Below, piece after piece: positions 34,900 to 42,950 of a stretch of DNA of 64,000 nucleotides (within the stretch, counting starts at the first letter, position 1; each line of letters begins with the position of its first letter). The DNA is taken from contig CANMPP010000003.1 in assembly GCA_947499735.1 (NCBI GenBank), forward strand, positions 223,856 to 287,855, written 5' to 3'. This DNA is from an uncultured Pelagimonas sp. (lineage in GTDB: Bacteria > Pseudomonadota > Alphaproteobacteria > Rhodobacterales > Rhodobacteraceae). Both the position numbers and the translations under genes were made by a program. The notes beneath the pieces were generated by a model, which saw only the letters and a list, made by a program, of their open reading frames with translations, searched no databases and had not been told where the DNA came from.

Positions 34900-35121
34900 C
34901 TAGGCGATGATATCTGGGGTTAGGCGGTCTTCTATCAGGGATATAAAATCCTTGAGGCGTAGCTTTTTCTTTTTCAGACGCTGGATCGTCAACGCGTCGC
35001 CACCTGTTTCCTGCAAAGCGCCAATGGCCTGATCCAAATCACGATGTTCTTCACGAAACACCTTCAGCTCGTGGCGCAGCACGTCGTCTGTTTTCATTGT
35101 GATATCGATGGGCGCATTCAT
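34900..35121 (-). CDS. DUF465 (YdcH-like) small helical protein
   Basis: A 73-residue protein with the DUF465 pattern: LRHELKVFREEHRDLDQAIGALQETGGDALTIQRLKKKKLRLKDFISLIEDRLTPDIIA, an antiparallel helical hairpin with the RLKKKKLxLKD motif. The frame extends to 35184, but the start at MNAPIDITMKT (35121) fits the family length. Function unknown. It is divergent from hsp20. Confidence 0.88.
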   Translation of the reverse strand: MNAPIDITMKTDDVLRHELKVFREEHRDLDQAIGALQETGGDALTIQRLKKKKLRLKDFISLIEDRLTPDIIA

Positions 35122-35248
35122 AATTGATCGCTCTGCCTGTCTTAATATATCCGTCCGATTTTCGCCTGTTAACGTATCGGTCATCCAAAGTGCCTAGGGT
35201 TTCATAATATCGGAAATTTGTTCACAACGCAAAGGGCTTGGCAAAGGG

Positions 35249-35277
35249 CTTGCATAGAAGTTTCACTATTCCCATAT
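35249..35277 (+). promoter_or_regulatory. Sigma-32 (RpoH) heat-shock promoter of hsp20
   Basis: CTTGCAT, then a 15-base spacer, then CCCATAT matches the RpoH consensus CTTGAAA N13-15 CCCCATNT closely. It lies 65 bases before the hsp20 start, the expected place. The -35 region lies within a tandem repeat of AAAGGGCTTG (positions 35231-35253). Confidence 0.75.
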
Positions 35278-35341
35278 TGTTAGGGCAGCGTCGCCAAAAT
35301 GGGGCGCTTTGAATCAATGTCGCTTTTCAAAGGACATAAGC

Positions 35342-35752
35342 ATGACAAAACTGACCTTGGGGTCCTATCCCCATATGCTGGGATTTGAGCAACTGGAGCG
35401 TTTGTTGGAACGCACGGCAAAGACCTCTGAAGGCTATCCACCTTTCAATATCGAACAGACCTCTGACTTTTCCTATCGCATCACGCTTGCCGTGGCTGGA
35501 TTTTCTGAAGACGACCTGTCCATCACAATGGAAGACCGCCAATTGGTGATCCGTGGCCGCCAAAGTGATGACGGGGCAGAACGCGTATTTCTTCATCGCG
35601 GTATTGCGTCACGCCAGTTCCAACGCAGCTTTGTCTTGGCGGATGGGGTCGAAGTAGGGGAAGCTAAAATTGAAAACGGGCTTTTGCATGTGGATCTCAC
35701 AGTGCAGCGTCCCGAAACCGTTGTGCAGACTATCAAGATCAAAAAGGGGTAA
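35342..35752 (+). CDS. Hsp20 family small heat-shock protein
   Basis: A 136-residue alpha-crystallin-type chaperone that holds unfolding proteins. The domain runs PPFNIEQTSDFSYRITLAVAGFSEDDLSITMEDRQLVIRGRQ ... RVFLHRGIASRQFQRSFVLADGVEVGEAKIENGLLHVDL; it lacks a long C-terminal IxI tail, ending KIKKG with VVQTIKIK. This is the IbpA-like class common in alphaproteobacteria. The start follows AAGGA at a suitable distance. Expected to be induced by heat through the RpoH promoter. Confidence 0.93.
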   Translation: MTKLTLGSYPHMLGFEQLERLLERTAKTSEGYPPFNIEQTSDFSYRITLAVAGFSEDDLSITMEDRQLVIRGRQSDDGAERVFLHRGIASRQFQRSFVLADGVEVGEAKIENGLLHVDLTVQRPETVVQTIKIKKG

Positions 35753-35757
35753 CGCAA

Positions 35758-35985
35758 ATGAACACCGAATATGACTTTGACGGACAGGATAACGGCCAAA
35801 CGGTCTACATTCGCGCGGTGGAAACCCAAGATTTACCGCTTGATTTGCAAGAAAAACTAGATGGTTTGAAGACGATCTATGCGGTTCACAATGAAGAAGG
35901 CCAGCGATTGGCCTTGGTGCGTGAACGCGATTTGGCTTTCATGTTGGCGCGTCAAAATGATTATGCGCCTGTGACGGTTCACTAA
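35758..35985 (+). CDS. DUF1150 family protein
   Basis: A 75-residue protein with the DUF1150 pattern VYIRAVETQDLPLDLQEKLDGLKTIYAVHNEEGQRLALVRERDLAFMLARQNDYAPVTVH. It commonly sits downstream of hsp20 in alphaproteobacteria, as here, five bases from the hsp20 stop, so is likely in the same heat-shock operon. Function unknown. Confidence 0.9.
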   Translation: MNTEYDFDGQDNGQTVYIRAVETQDLPLDLQEKLDGLKTIYAVHNEEGQRLALVRERDLAFMLARQNDYAPVTVH

Positions 35986-36002
35986 TCCAAAATTCGTTCT
36001 GC

Positions 36003-36037
36003 GAGAGGCATAGAAAACACTGAAATGCCTCTCGTTT
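36003..36037 (+). terminator. Terminator after hsp20-DUF1150
   Basis: A 9-bp perfect stem GAGAGGCAT / ATGCCTCTC followed by GTTTC, 18 bases after the DUF1150 stop. Confidence 0.7.
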
Positions 36038-36120
36038 CATGCTAGAATTCGCGCATGATTTTGATCATTTGATCCGGACCTATGGTGCTGTTGGATCAGA
36101 TCCCAGCGAATTGGCCAGGC

Positions 36121-37026
36121 ATGTATCAGACACTTCGATTATTCTTTATCCTGTTTTTGGCCGGTGCGGCGGCTTTGGGCGTCGGGGTGTTCCTGACGCG
36201 TCCAAAGACGGTTGATACGGCGCAGTTTGATACACTGGTCGGGGATCCATCAGGCGGTGAAACAGTGTTTTGGGCCGGTGGTTGCGCATCTTGCCATGCT
36301 GGCGTTGAAACGGATGAGCAGGATCGTTTGGTTCTGGCCGGTGGCCGGGCGTTCCCGTCGGATTTTGGAACGTTTTTTGCCCCAAATATCTCATCTGATC
36401 CAGAGTTCGGGATTGGGGCATGGAATGTGGATGATCTGGTCAATGCTTTGATGCATGGCACATCCCCAAAGGGGCAGCATTACTATCCCGCCTTTCCCTA
36501 CACATCTTATGCCAATATGGCCGCGCAGGATGTGGTGGATCTGAAAGCCTATTTAGATCAATTGCCCCCGGATCCAACACCGTCGCGACATCATGAGATT
36601 GGGTTTCCTTTCAACCTCAGACAGTCTTTGGGTAGTTGGAAACTGCTTTTTGCGTCTGGAAACTGGGTTGTCGATGGTGAGCTATCCCAAGAAGAAATGC
36701 GAGGCCGTTACCTGGTTGAAACGCTGGGGCATTGTGGCGAATGCCATACGCCTCGTAATGCACTGGGTGGGTTGGATCGCGCGCGCTGGATGCAGGGCGG
36801 TGTCCTACATGGCGGCGAACGCGCGCCAAGCCTGATTGCCACAATGGACACATGGGCAGCCTTTGATATTGCCGAATACCTGTCCAGCGGATTTACCCCG
36901 GACTTTGACAGCGTGGGGGGAGAAATGGTCGAGGTTGTCGAAAATTTTGCCCATCTGAGCGATGAAGATCGTTTGGCCGTTGGTGCATATTTGGAACGTT
37001 TGGCCTCTGTTGTATCAGCGCAATGA
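36121..37026 (+). CDS. Membrane-anchored dihaem c-type cytochrome
   Basis: A protein of about 301 residues with an N-terminal anchor (LRLFFILFLAGAAALGVGVFL), then two c-type haem motifs: CASCH near residue 58 and CGECH near residue 203. FFAPNISSDPEFGIGAWNVDDLVNALMHGTSPKGQHYYPAFPYTSYANM is the typical block of the cytochrome subunit of alcohol, aldehyde and related dehydrogenase complexes (fructose or sorbitol dehydrogenase types). No dehydrogenase gene is next to it, so the electron donor is unknown. The frame also starts at 36082 (GTG-like leader); 36121 gives the standard signal anchor. Confidence 0.85.
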   Translation: MYQTLRLFFILFLAGAAALGVGVFLTRPKTVDTAQFDTLVGDPSGGETVFWAGGCASCHAGVETDEQDRLVLAGGRAFPSDFGTFFAPNISSDPEFGIGAWNVDDLVNALMHGTSPKGQHYYPAFPYTSYANMAAQDVVDLKAYLDQLPPDPTPSRHHEIGFPFNLRQSLGSWKLLFASGNWVVDGELSQEEMRGRYLVETLGHCGECHTPRNALGGLDRARWMQGGVLHGGERAPSLIATMDTWAAFDIAEYLSSGFTPDFDSVGGEMVEVVENFAHLSDEDRLAVGAYLERLASVVSAQ

Positions 37027-37054
37027 AAAAGGCGCCGCAATCGCAGCGCCTTTT
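37027..37054. terminator. Terminator between cytochrome c and DUF475 genes
   Basis: Stem GGCGC(C)GC / GC(A)GCGCC with loop AATC, flanked by A5 upstream and T4 downstream, fitting both converging genes. Confidence 0.75.
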
Positions 37055-37078
37055 CTAAATGATCAATTGTTTCGGTCC

Positions 37079-38143
37079 CTATGTGCTGGGTTCCATTTTT
37101 TCTTCAACCTTGTCGCGCGCTTTCAGCGATGACCACAAGGCCGCCCCGATCAGCGCGACACCGATAAAGCCTGTGATGACCTCTGGAATATGCGCAAGCG
37201 GTTGGATGAACATGATCGCAGCCAGAACAAGAATGGCGTAAAACGCGCCATGTTCGAGGAATTGGAATTCAGCCAGCACGCCATTGCGCACCAACATGAT
37301 TGTCATCGACCGGACATACATTGCGCCAATGCCAAGGCCAATCGCGATGATGAACAGGTTGTGGGATAAGGCAAATGCACCAACCACACCATCAAAGCTA
37401 AAGCTGGCGTCCAAGACTTCCAAATACAGGAATGCGCCCAGACCAGCTTTGCCTGCTTCTTTGCCCATTTGTGGGCTGTCTAGGAAATCACCGATGATAT
37501 CGACAACCAGAAATGTCGCGAGACCATAAACTGCGGACACGATAAAACGGCCGCCCTGATCGCCGGGGTAAAATTGTGCAACGATTAGGATAACGCCGAT
37601 ACAAACAGCTGTCGCAATACCCGTCAGGTGTGAGCAGGCTCCGAAACGGCGCTCCAGCGCGCCAATCCAATGGACGTCTTTTCCTTCATCAAAGAAAAAC
37701 GTCAAGGCGACCATCAGTAGAAATGCACCGCCAAAGGCTGCAATGTCTGGATGGGCATCATGCATGATCTTTGCATAGGTTTCCGGGGATGTGGCGGCCA
37801 GTTTTATCGCTTCGATCGGGCCTGTTTTTGCGGCGATTGCGACGATGATCAGGGGAAACAGGATGCGCATACCAAAGACGGCGATCAGAATGCCCCAGGT
37901 GAGAAACCGTTGTTGCCAGACAGGATCCATATCTTTGAGAACATTGGCATTTACGACCGCATTGTCAAAGGACAGTGAAATTTCTAACGCGGCCAGGACA
38001 AGGCAGATGAAAAAGAAAGAAAGCGTTCCAGATGTCGTGCCGGTATAAACCCAGCCAATCCACGCCCCGAGTGCCAAACCAAGGAAGGTGACGATAAACG
38101 ATCCGCGGAAATGAGACAGATAACTTGCTGCTGAACTGTTCAT
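37079..38143 (-). CDS. DUF475 (TerC-like) membrane protein
   Basis: A 354-residue protein with about nine membrane helices. SFDNAVVNANVLKDMDPVWQQRFLTWGILIAVFGMRILFPLIIVAI is the TerC/DUF475 signature; VLDASFSFDGVVGAFALSHNLFIIAIGLGIGAMYVRSMTIMLVRNGVLAEFQFLEHGAFYAI is the second repeat. The family may move metal ions. FFFDEGKDVHWIGALERRFGACSHLTG lies in a cytoplasmic loop. No tellurite or metal regulator is adjacent. Confidence 0.88.
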   Translation of the reverse strand: MNSSAASYLSHFRGSFIVTFLGLALGAWIGWVYTGTTSGTLSFFFICLVLAALEISLSFDNAVVNANVLKDMDPVWQQRFLTWGILIAVFGMRILFPLIIVAIAAKTGPIEAIKLAATSPETYAKIMHDAHPDIAAFGGAFLLMVALTFFFDEGKDVHWIGALERRFGACSHLTGIATAVCIGVILIVAQFYPGDQGGRFIVSAVYGLATFLVVDIIGDFLDSPQMGKEAGKAGLGAFLYLEVLDASFSFDGVVGAFALSHNLFIIAIGLGIGAMYVRSMTIMLVRNGVLAEFQFLEHGAFYAILVLAAIMFIQPLAHIPEVITGFIGVALIGAALWSSLKARDKVEEKMEPST

Positions 38144-38201
38144 GATGTGTTTTGTTCCCCCCGAAATGGCCGCTACATTGGCCTGAAACTATGATACTTT
38201 G

Positions 38202-38236
38202 GCCTGCGAAGGACCTCTCCTCCTCCGCAGGCTTTT
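38202..38236. terminator. Hairpin with T tract downstream of kdgK
   Basis: A 7-bp stem GCCTGCG/CGCAGGC with a 17-base loop and TTTT on the plus strand, between the DUF475 start and the kdgK stop. The T tract orientation fits the plus strand, so its role for kdgK (minus strand) is uncertain. Confidence 0.35.
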
Positions 38237-38241
38237 ATATT

Positions 38242-39132
38242 TTACAGCTCGACCAATGCGCCACGCGCGCAAATAACCTTGGCCGACAAAGCACTGCCGG
38301 TGGCGACAGCGGTTTGTAAATCTTGACCAGTCATATAGGCCGACATGAAGCCTGCGTTGAATGAATCACCGGCGGCTGTTGTGTCGACCGGCGTGTCAAT
38401 CACCTCAGGTACAAACGTGCCTGTGAACCCGGGCGCATCAATCAGAACTTCACCGGGGCCGTCTTTGACGATGACAGTTTCAACACCGGATGCGCGATAG
38501 CGATCAACTGTGCCCGCTTTATCCGCATCTTGGAAATAGTCATGCTCGTCCTCGAAGGACGGCAAGGCTAGATCCGCGACAGTGGCACCTTTTGTAATCC
38601 AGCGACACATATCCCCGATACTGTCCCAAAGGCGTGGGCGCAGGTTCGGGTCAAAGGCAACCGTGACGCCGCGTGTCCGGGCCTGTGCCAGTGCCGATAG
38701 TAGGTTGGCGCGTCCCACTTCGTCCAAAATGGCCAATGTGATGCCGGAAAAGAAGGCAACATCGCCTTCAACCAGACCAGCTACTGCAGTCAAATCTTCT
38801 GCCAGACGTTTGGCTGCGGATGCTGAGCGCCAATAGGAAAAGCTGCGTTCGCCATTCTTTAGCGAAATCATGTAAAGGCCAACGGAGGTGCCGGGGATTT
38901 CCGTCAATTCCGGTTCGACACCTGCGTCAGACACAAAGCTGCGCATCTTGGCCGAAATCGCATCATCGCCAATAGCGGACATGTAAGAAACCCGTAGATC
39001 TTTTCCCGCGATGCGGGCCAAATACCAGGCTGTGTTAAAAGTATCGCCGGCAAAGCCCATTGCGAACTGTCCTTCACCGGAAGGCGCAAGTTCAACCATG
39101 CATTCACCGATGGCCATGAAACGCGAAGTCAC
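38242..39132 (-). CDS. kdgK: 2-dehydro-3-deoxygluconate kinase (sugar kinase)
   Basis: A 296-residue PfkB/ribokinase-family kinase phosphorylating KDG. FMAIGECMVELAPSGEGQFAMGFAGDTFNTAWYLAR at the N-terminus; VIDTPVDTTAAGDSFNAGFMSAYMTGQD contains the catalytic Asp in GD. It overlaps gntR by four bases. In this cluster it phosphorylates KDG formed by KduD or by mannonate dehydration; the aldolase and dehydratase are not in the window. Confidence 0.9.
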   Translation of the reverse strand: MTSRFMAIGECMVELAPSGEGQFAMGFAGDTFNTAWYLARIAGKDLRVSYMSAIGDDAISAKMRSFVSDAGVEPELTEIPGTSVGLYMISLKNGERSFSYWRSASAAKRLAEDLTAVAGLVEGDVAFFSGITLAILDEVGRANLLSALAQARTRGVTVAFDPNLRPRLWDSIGDMCRWITKGATVADLALPSFEDEHDYFQDADKAGTVDRYRASGVETVIVKDGPGEVLIDAPGFTGTFVPEVIDTPVDTTAAGDSFNAGFMSAYMTGQDLQTAVATGSALSAKVICARGALVEL

Positions 39133-39827
39133 TGGCTGTTCTCCTCAAAATAATCCGGGTATTGTGTGCGGATGTCGTTGATATAAGTTTTGATGTGACA
39201 CAGATGCTGTTCAAGCACTGCGCATGCTGTTGTTTTGTCGTTGTTTTTGATCGCGTCAAGGATCTGAACATGTTCATCAATCGTGCGTTGTTTGCCATCT
39301 ACCAAAGACAGATAGCGTACACGGTCCATTTGCCCTTTTTGATCGCGGATCAATGTCCAAACATGTTCATGCCCGCCGATTTCAGCGATTTTTAGATGGA
39401 AAGCGTCATCCAGTTGTTGGAACTGAATGCTTTCCTTGGTCGCGGTCGTGGTTTTTTGCAACTCAATCAGGTTTTCCAGCTCAGCCAAACCGGTCGCCGT
39501 CATATGCGTCATGGCCGCCTGAAGACAGGCCAATTCCAAAGCATTGCGGATAAAGATCGCCTCAAACACAGCCTCAGTGGATATTTTGGAAATCAAAGTC
39601 GCACGCTGTGGGCGGATTTTCAGAAAGCCCAATTTGGAGAGGCGAAAAAACGCATCCCGAACCGGTTGGCGTGAGACGCCCAATTGCTTTGCAATTTCGG
39701 CTTCAGACACTTTGCTGCCTGGGGATAGATCAAGGGACACGACGGCCTGATACAGCGCGTCAAACACTTGATCGGTGGCTGAACTCTGTTGAGCAGCGCG
39801 CAGTGTTGGCAGCCGAATGTCCTGCAT
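39129..39827 (-). CDS. GntR family (FCD) transcriptional regulator
   Basis: A 232-residue regulator: winged helix TDQVFDALYQAVVSLDLSPGSKVSEAEIAKQLGVSRQPVRDAFFRLSKLGFLKIRPQRATLISKIS, then an FCD ligand domain. The type (UxuR/ExuR-like) normally represses hexuronate genes. It is divergent from uxaC; the likely operator is in the promoter at 39878-39906. Expected to release on a pathway intermediate. Confidence 0.92.
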   Translation of the reverse strand: MQDIRLPTLRAAQQSSATDQVFDALYQAVVSLDLSPGSKVSEAEIAKQLGVSRQPVRDAFFRLSKLGFLKIRPQRATLISKISTEAVFEAIFIRNALELACLQAAMTHMTATGLAELENLIELQKTTTATKESIQFQQLDDAFHLKIAEIGGHEHVWTLIRDQKGQMDRVRYLSLVDGKQRTIDEHVQILDAIKNNDKTTACAVLEQHLCHIKTYINDIRTQYPDYFEENSQ

Positions 39828-39877
39828 GGATCCTGTCCCGTTTCGATCTCACGGCTTCTCTATATCAACTTCCTCCT

Positions 39878-39906
39878 TTGACACAACTAGTCAACTAGCA
39901 TATTAG
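39878..39906 (+). promoter_or_regulatory. uxaC promoter with embedded GntR-type operator
   Basis: TTGACA at 39878-39883, a 17-base spacer and TATTAG at 39901-39906 form a good sigma-70 promoter. Inside the spacer is the inverted repeat CTAGTCAACTAG (39887-39898), CTAGT/ACTAG around CA, fitting an FCD-type GntR operator that would block RNA polymerase. It also places the transcription start near 39913, after the ATG at 39907. Confidence 0.65.
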
Positions 39907-39945
39907 ATGAGTGTGCCGATGAATTTTGAGAGGGGAGCTCAAAAT

Positions 39946-41352
39946 ATGGCGGAATTATCGACAGATCGATTGTTTCCTTTGGATCCAATGGCGAAATCCA
40001 TAGCGCGTGCCTTGTACGAATCTGTGCGCGATCTGCCAATTATTAGCCCGCATGGCCACACGGATCCCCGTTGGTTTGCGTTGAACGACCCGTTTTCAAA
40101 CCCTGCCGAGCTGTTTGTGATTCCCGATCACTATGTGTTCCGCATGTTGGTCAGCCAAGGCATCAATCTGTCCGATTTGGGTGTCGCCCGCGTTGATGGT
40201 GGCGCGGTTGAACAGGATCCGAAAAAGATTTGGAAGATATTTGCCGAGCACTTTTATCTCTTTCGCGGCACACCATCGGCTTTGTGGTTGGAGCATAGTT
40301 TTCAAAACGTGTTTGCTATGGATCAGCCCTTTGGTCCTGATACGGCGGATATGTTTTACGAGCAGATCGATAGCCAATTGGCCCAGCCTGAATTTGCCCC
40401 ACGTGCCTTGTTTGATCGATTCAACATTGAACTTCTCGCCACAACCGAAAGCGCGCTGGATGATCTGGCCTATCATCAAATGATACAAGACAGCGATTGG
40501 AACGGGCGCGTGATCACGACATATCGCCCAGACGCGGTGATTGACCCGGAATTCGAAGGGTTTGTCGAAAATATTGAAACCTTATCCGCGGTGACCGGTG
40601 AAGATACGTCGACGTTTCAAGGATATTTGCAAGCGCATCGTGTTCGCAGAGCATTTTTCAAAACCATGGGTGCGACGGCAACCGATCATGGGCACCCGAC
40701 TGCGCGAACGGAAAATCTGTGTCTGTCCGAGATCGATGCGCTGTACCAAAAGGCCAGACTGGGGCGTTGTTCTTCGCAAGATGCAGATGCGTTTCGCGCT
40801 CATATGTTGACGGAAATGGCACGTATGAGTGTTGAGGACGGATTGGTGATGCAAATCCATGCGGGATCCCGGCGCAACCATTCCGCCACTGTGTTTGAAA
40901 CCTATGGGCGTGACAAAGGGTTCGATATCCCTGGACCAACGGACTATGTGCGTAATCTTAAACCGTTGCTTGATGCGGTTGGTTTTGAACCGGATCTGAC
41001 CATCATCCTGTTTACATTGGACGAAACCGCCTATGCCCGTGAATTGGCTCCGCTTGCAGGTGCCTATCCGTGTTTGAAACTCGGGCCGCCATGGTGGTTT
41101 CACGACAGTTATGAAGGCATCAAACGGTTTCGCGAACAGGTCACAGAAACGGCCGGGTTCTACAACACTGTTGGTTTCAACGATGACACCCGTGCCTTTT
41201 GTTCCATTCCGGCGCGCCATGATGTCGCGCGGCGTTGTGATTGTGCATATCTTGGCGAACTGGTTGCGACGGGGCGTTTGCGCGAAACTGATGCCCATGA
41301 GCTGGCACATGATCTCACCTATGGATTGGCCAAACAGGCCTACCGACTTTGA
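39946..41352 (+). CDS. uxaC: Glucuronate isomerase
   Basis: A 468-residue enzyme interconverting D-glucuronate and D-fructuronate (and galacturonate with tagaturonate). LPIISPHGHTDPRWFALNDPFSNP near the start supplies metal ligands (HGH); LLATTESALDDLAYHQ, MQIHAGSRRNHSATVFETYGRDKGFDIP and KLGPPWWFHDSYEGIKRFREQVTETAGFYNTVGFNDDTRAF are UxaC blocks. I start at 39946 (MAELSTDRLFP) because AGAGGGGAG lies just upstream and the promoter argues against 39907. First gene of a forward operon through uxuB. Confidence 0.93.
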   Translation: MAELSTDRLFPLDPMAKSIARALYESVRDLPIISPHGHTDPRWFALNDPFSNPAELFVIPDHYVFRMLVSQGINLSDLGVARVDGGAVEQDPKKIWKIFAEHFYLFRGTPSALWLEHSFQNVFAMDQPFGPDTADMFYEQIDSQLAQPEFAPRALFDRFNIELLATTESALDDLAYHQMIQDSDWNGRVITTYRPDAVIDPEFEGFVENIETLSAVTGEDTSTFQGYLQAHRVRRAFFKTMGATATDHGHPTARTENLCLSEIDALYQKARLGRCSSQDADAFRAHMLTEMARMSVEDGLVMQIHAGSRRNHSATVFETYGRDKGFDIPGPTDYVRNLKPLLDAVGFEPDLTIILFTLDETAYARELAPLAGAYPCLKLGPPWWFHDSYEGIKRFREQVTETAGFYNTVGFNDDTRAFCSIPARHDVARRCDCAYLGELVATGRLRETDAHELAHDLTYGLAKQAYRL

Positions 41353-41376
41353 ATTTTCACTGAAAGGACCACAGCC

Positions 41377-42207
41377 ATGACCAAGGTAAATTGCGAACTG
41401 CGCTACGCCACAGATCCCAAAAGCGCAAAGGGGTTTGATACACAAACGATCCGTGATCATTTCCATATCTCGACATTGTTCGTCGCGGATGAAATCAACA
41501 TGACCTATTCTATGTATGATCGTCTGGTCATTGGTGGCGCGATGTCAGCAGGTGGCGACGTTGTTTTGGAAAAAGTTGCAGAAACTGGCACGGACAGTTT
41601 TTTAGAGCGTCGTGAAATTGGCATCCTGAACATCAGTGAAACGGGAACTGTTTCCGTGGATGGCGAAACCTATACGCTGGAAAAGGGCGAATTCCTCTAT
41701 GTGGGCATGGGGGCGGGCCCCCTGACCTTTAGCGGAAATGGGAAGTTTTATTTCACATCCGCGCCAGCACATCGCACATGCCCGACTCGTCATTTGAAAA
41801 TCGAAGATGGCAAGCGTATTGCGATGGGATCGCCTGAAGGGGCCAATGAACGTGAAATCATTCAGTTCATTGTGCCGGACCTTGTCGAAACCTGCCAGCT
41901 CTGCATGGGTTACACGCAGTTCAAGCCGGGCAGTGTGTGGAATACGATGCCTTGCCATACACATGACCGCCGTATGGAGGCCTATATGTATTTCGAACTG
42001 GACGATGACGCGAAAGTCTTCCATTTCATGGGCGAGGGGCAAGAAACCCGCCACATCGTTGTTGGGAATGAAGAAGCTGTGATTTCACCACCTTGGTCGA
42101 TCCATGCGGGTGCAGGAACGGGTGCTTATACATTCTGTTGGGCGATGGCGGGGGACAATCAGACCTTTACTGATATGGACTTTATTGAAATGGCGGATTT
42201 GCGATGA
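41377..42207 (+). CDS. kduI: 5-dehydro-4-deoxy-D-glucuronate isomerase
   Basis: A 276-residue cupin-type isomerase. It converts the 4-deoxy-hexulose uronate that follows pectin/alginate lyase action into 2,5-diketo-3-deoxygluconate. RYATDPKSAKGFDTQTIRDHF at the start and WNTMPCHTHDRRMEAYMYFELDDDAKVFHFMGEGQETRHIVVGNEEAVISPPWSIHAGAGTGAYTFCWAMAG (HTHDRR metal site) identify it. AAAGGA site upstream; overlaps kduD by four bases. Confidence 0.95.
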   Translation: MTKVNCELRYATDPKSAKGFDTQTIRDHFHISTLFVADEINMTYSMYDRLVIGGAMSAGGDVVLEKVAETGTDSFLERREIGILNISETGTVSVDGETYTLEKGEFLYVGMGAGPLTFSGNGKFYFTSAPAHRTCPTRHLKIEDGKRIAMGSPEGANEREIIQFIVPDLVETCQLCMGYTQFKPGSVWNTMPCHTHDRRMEAYMYFELDDDAKVFHFMGEGQETRHIVVGNEEAVISPPWSIHAGAGTGAYTFCWAMAGDNQTFTDMDFIEMADLR

Positions 42208-42950
42208 GTGATCCTTTTCGAATTGACGGCAAACGCGCGCTTGTGACCGGGGCCAATACTGGCATCGGTCAGGCCATCGCGCTGGGCTTGGCCGAGCGGG
42301 GTGCACATGTGATTGCCGCTGGGCGGCGGTCATGTGCCGAAACGGTCGATGCCATCGCTGAGATCGGTGGCGGCGCAGAAGAACTGGTGCTGGATCTGGC
42401 AGATCCGGCCCAGGCCGCGCAGGTTGTGGGTCAGATCGAAGAACTGGATATCCTCGTCAACAATGCGGGCATCATTCGTCGTGAAGACAGCGTATCCCAT
42501 ACGGAAGCGGATTGGGATGACGTGATGGATGTGAACCTAAAGGCTGTGTTCTTGCTATGCCAAGCATTTGCGAAAAATGCGATGGCACGTGGCGATGGCG
42601 GGCGGATCGTCAATATTGCCTCATTGCTCAGCTTCCAGGGCGGCATTCGGGTTCCCGGCTATACCGCGTCCAAACATGGCGTGGCTGGTCTGACCAAGAT
42701 CTTTGCAAATGAATGGGCGGCACAGGGCATCACGGTCAATGCGATTGCGCCGGGTTATATTGCGACGAATAACACCGCCGACTTGCAGGCGGATGAAACC
42801 CGCAATCGTCAAATCCTTGAACGTATCCCTGCTGGGCGTTGGGGCGACCCCTTTGACATCGCAGGTACGGCGGCCTTCTTGGCTTCCCCAGCGGCAGGTT
42901 ATATCACAGGCGCAGTGATCAACGTAGATGGAGGCTGGCTTGCCCGCTGA
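42204..42950 (+). CDS. kduD: 2-dehydro-3-deoxy-D-gluconate 5-dehydrogenase
   Basis: A 248-residue short-chain dehydrogenase. GANTGIGQAIALGLAERGAHVIAAGR (NAD site), NNAGIIRREDSV, the YxxxK pair in PGYTASKHGVAGLTKIFANEWAAQGITVNAIAPGYIATNN, and the C-terminal GYITGAVINVDGGWLAR. With KduI it forms 2-keto-3-deoxygluconate, the substrate of KdgK. Its last 23 bases are shared with the uxuB start. Confidence 0.93.
   Translation: MSDPFRIDGKRALVTGANTGIGQAIALGLAERGAHVIAAGRRSCAETVDAIAEIGGGAEELVLDLADPAQAAQVVGQIEELDILVNNAGIIRREDSVSHTEADWDDVMDVNLKAVFLLCQAFAKNAMARGDGGRIVNIASLLSFQGGIRVPGYTASKHGVAGLTKIFANEWAAQGITVNAIAPGYIATNNTADLQADETRNRQILERIPAGRWGDPFDIAGTAAFLASPAAGYITGAVINVDGGWLAR

Noticed and set aside
40582..41466. 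294-codon open frame antisense to uxaC
   Set aside because: Covers a certain gene on the other strand, with no ribosome binding site or recognisable motif.
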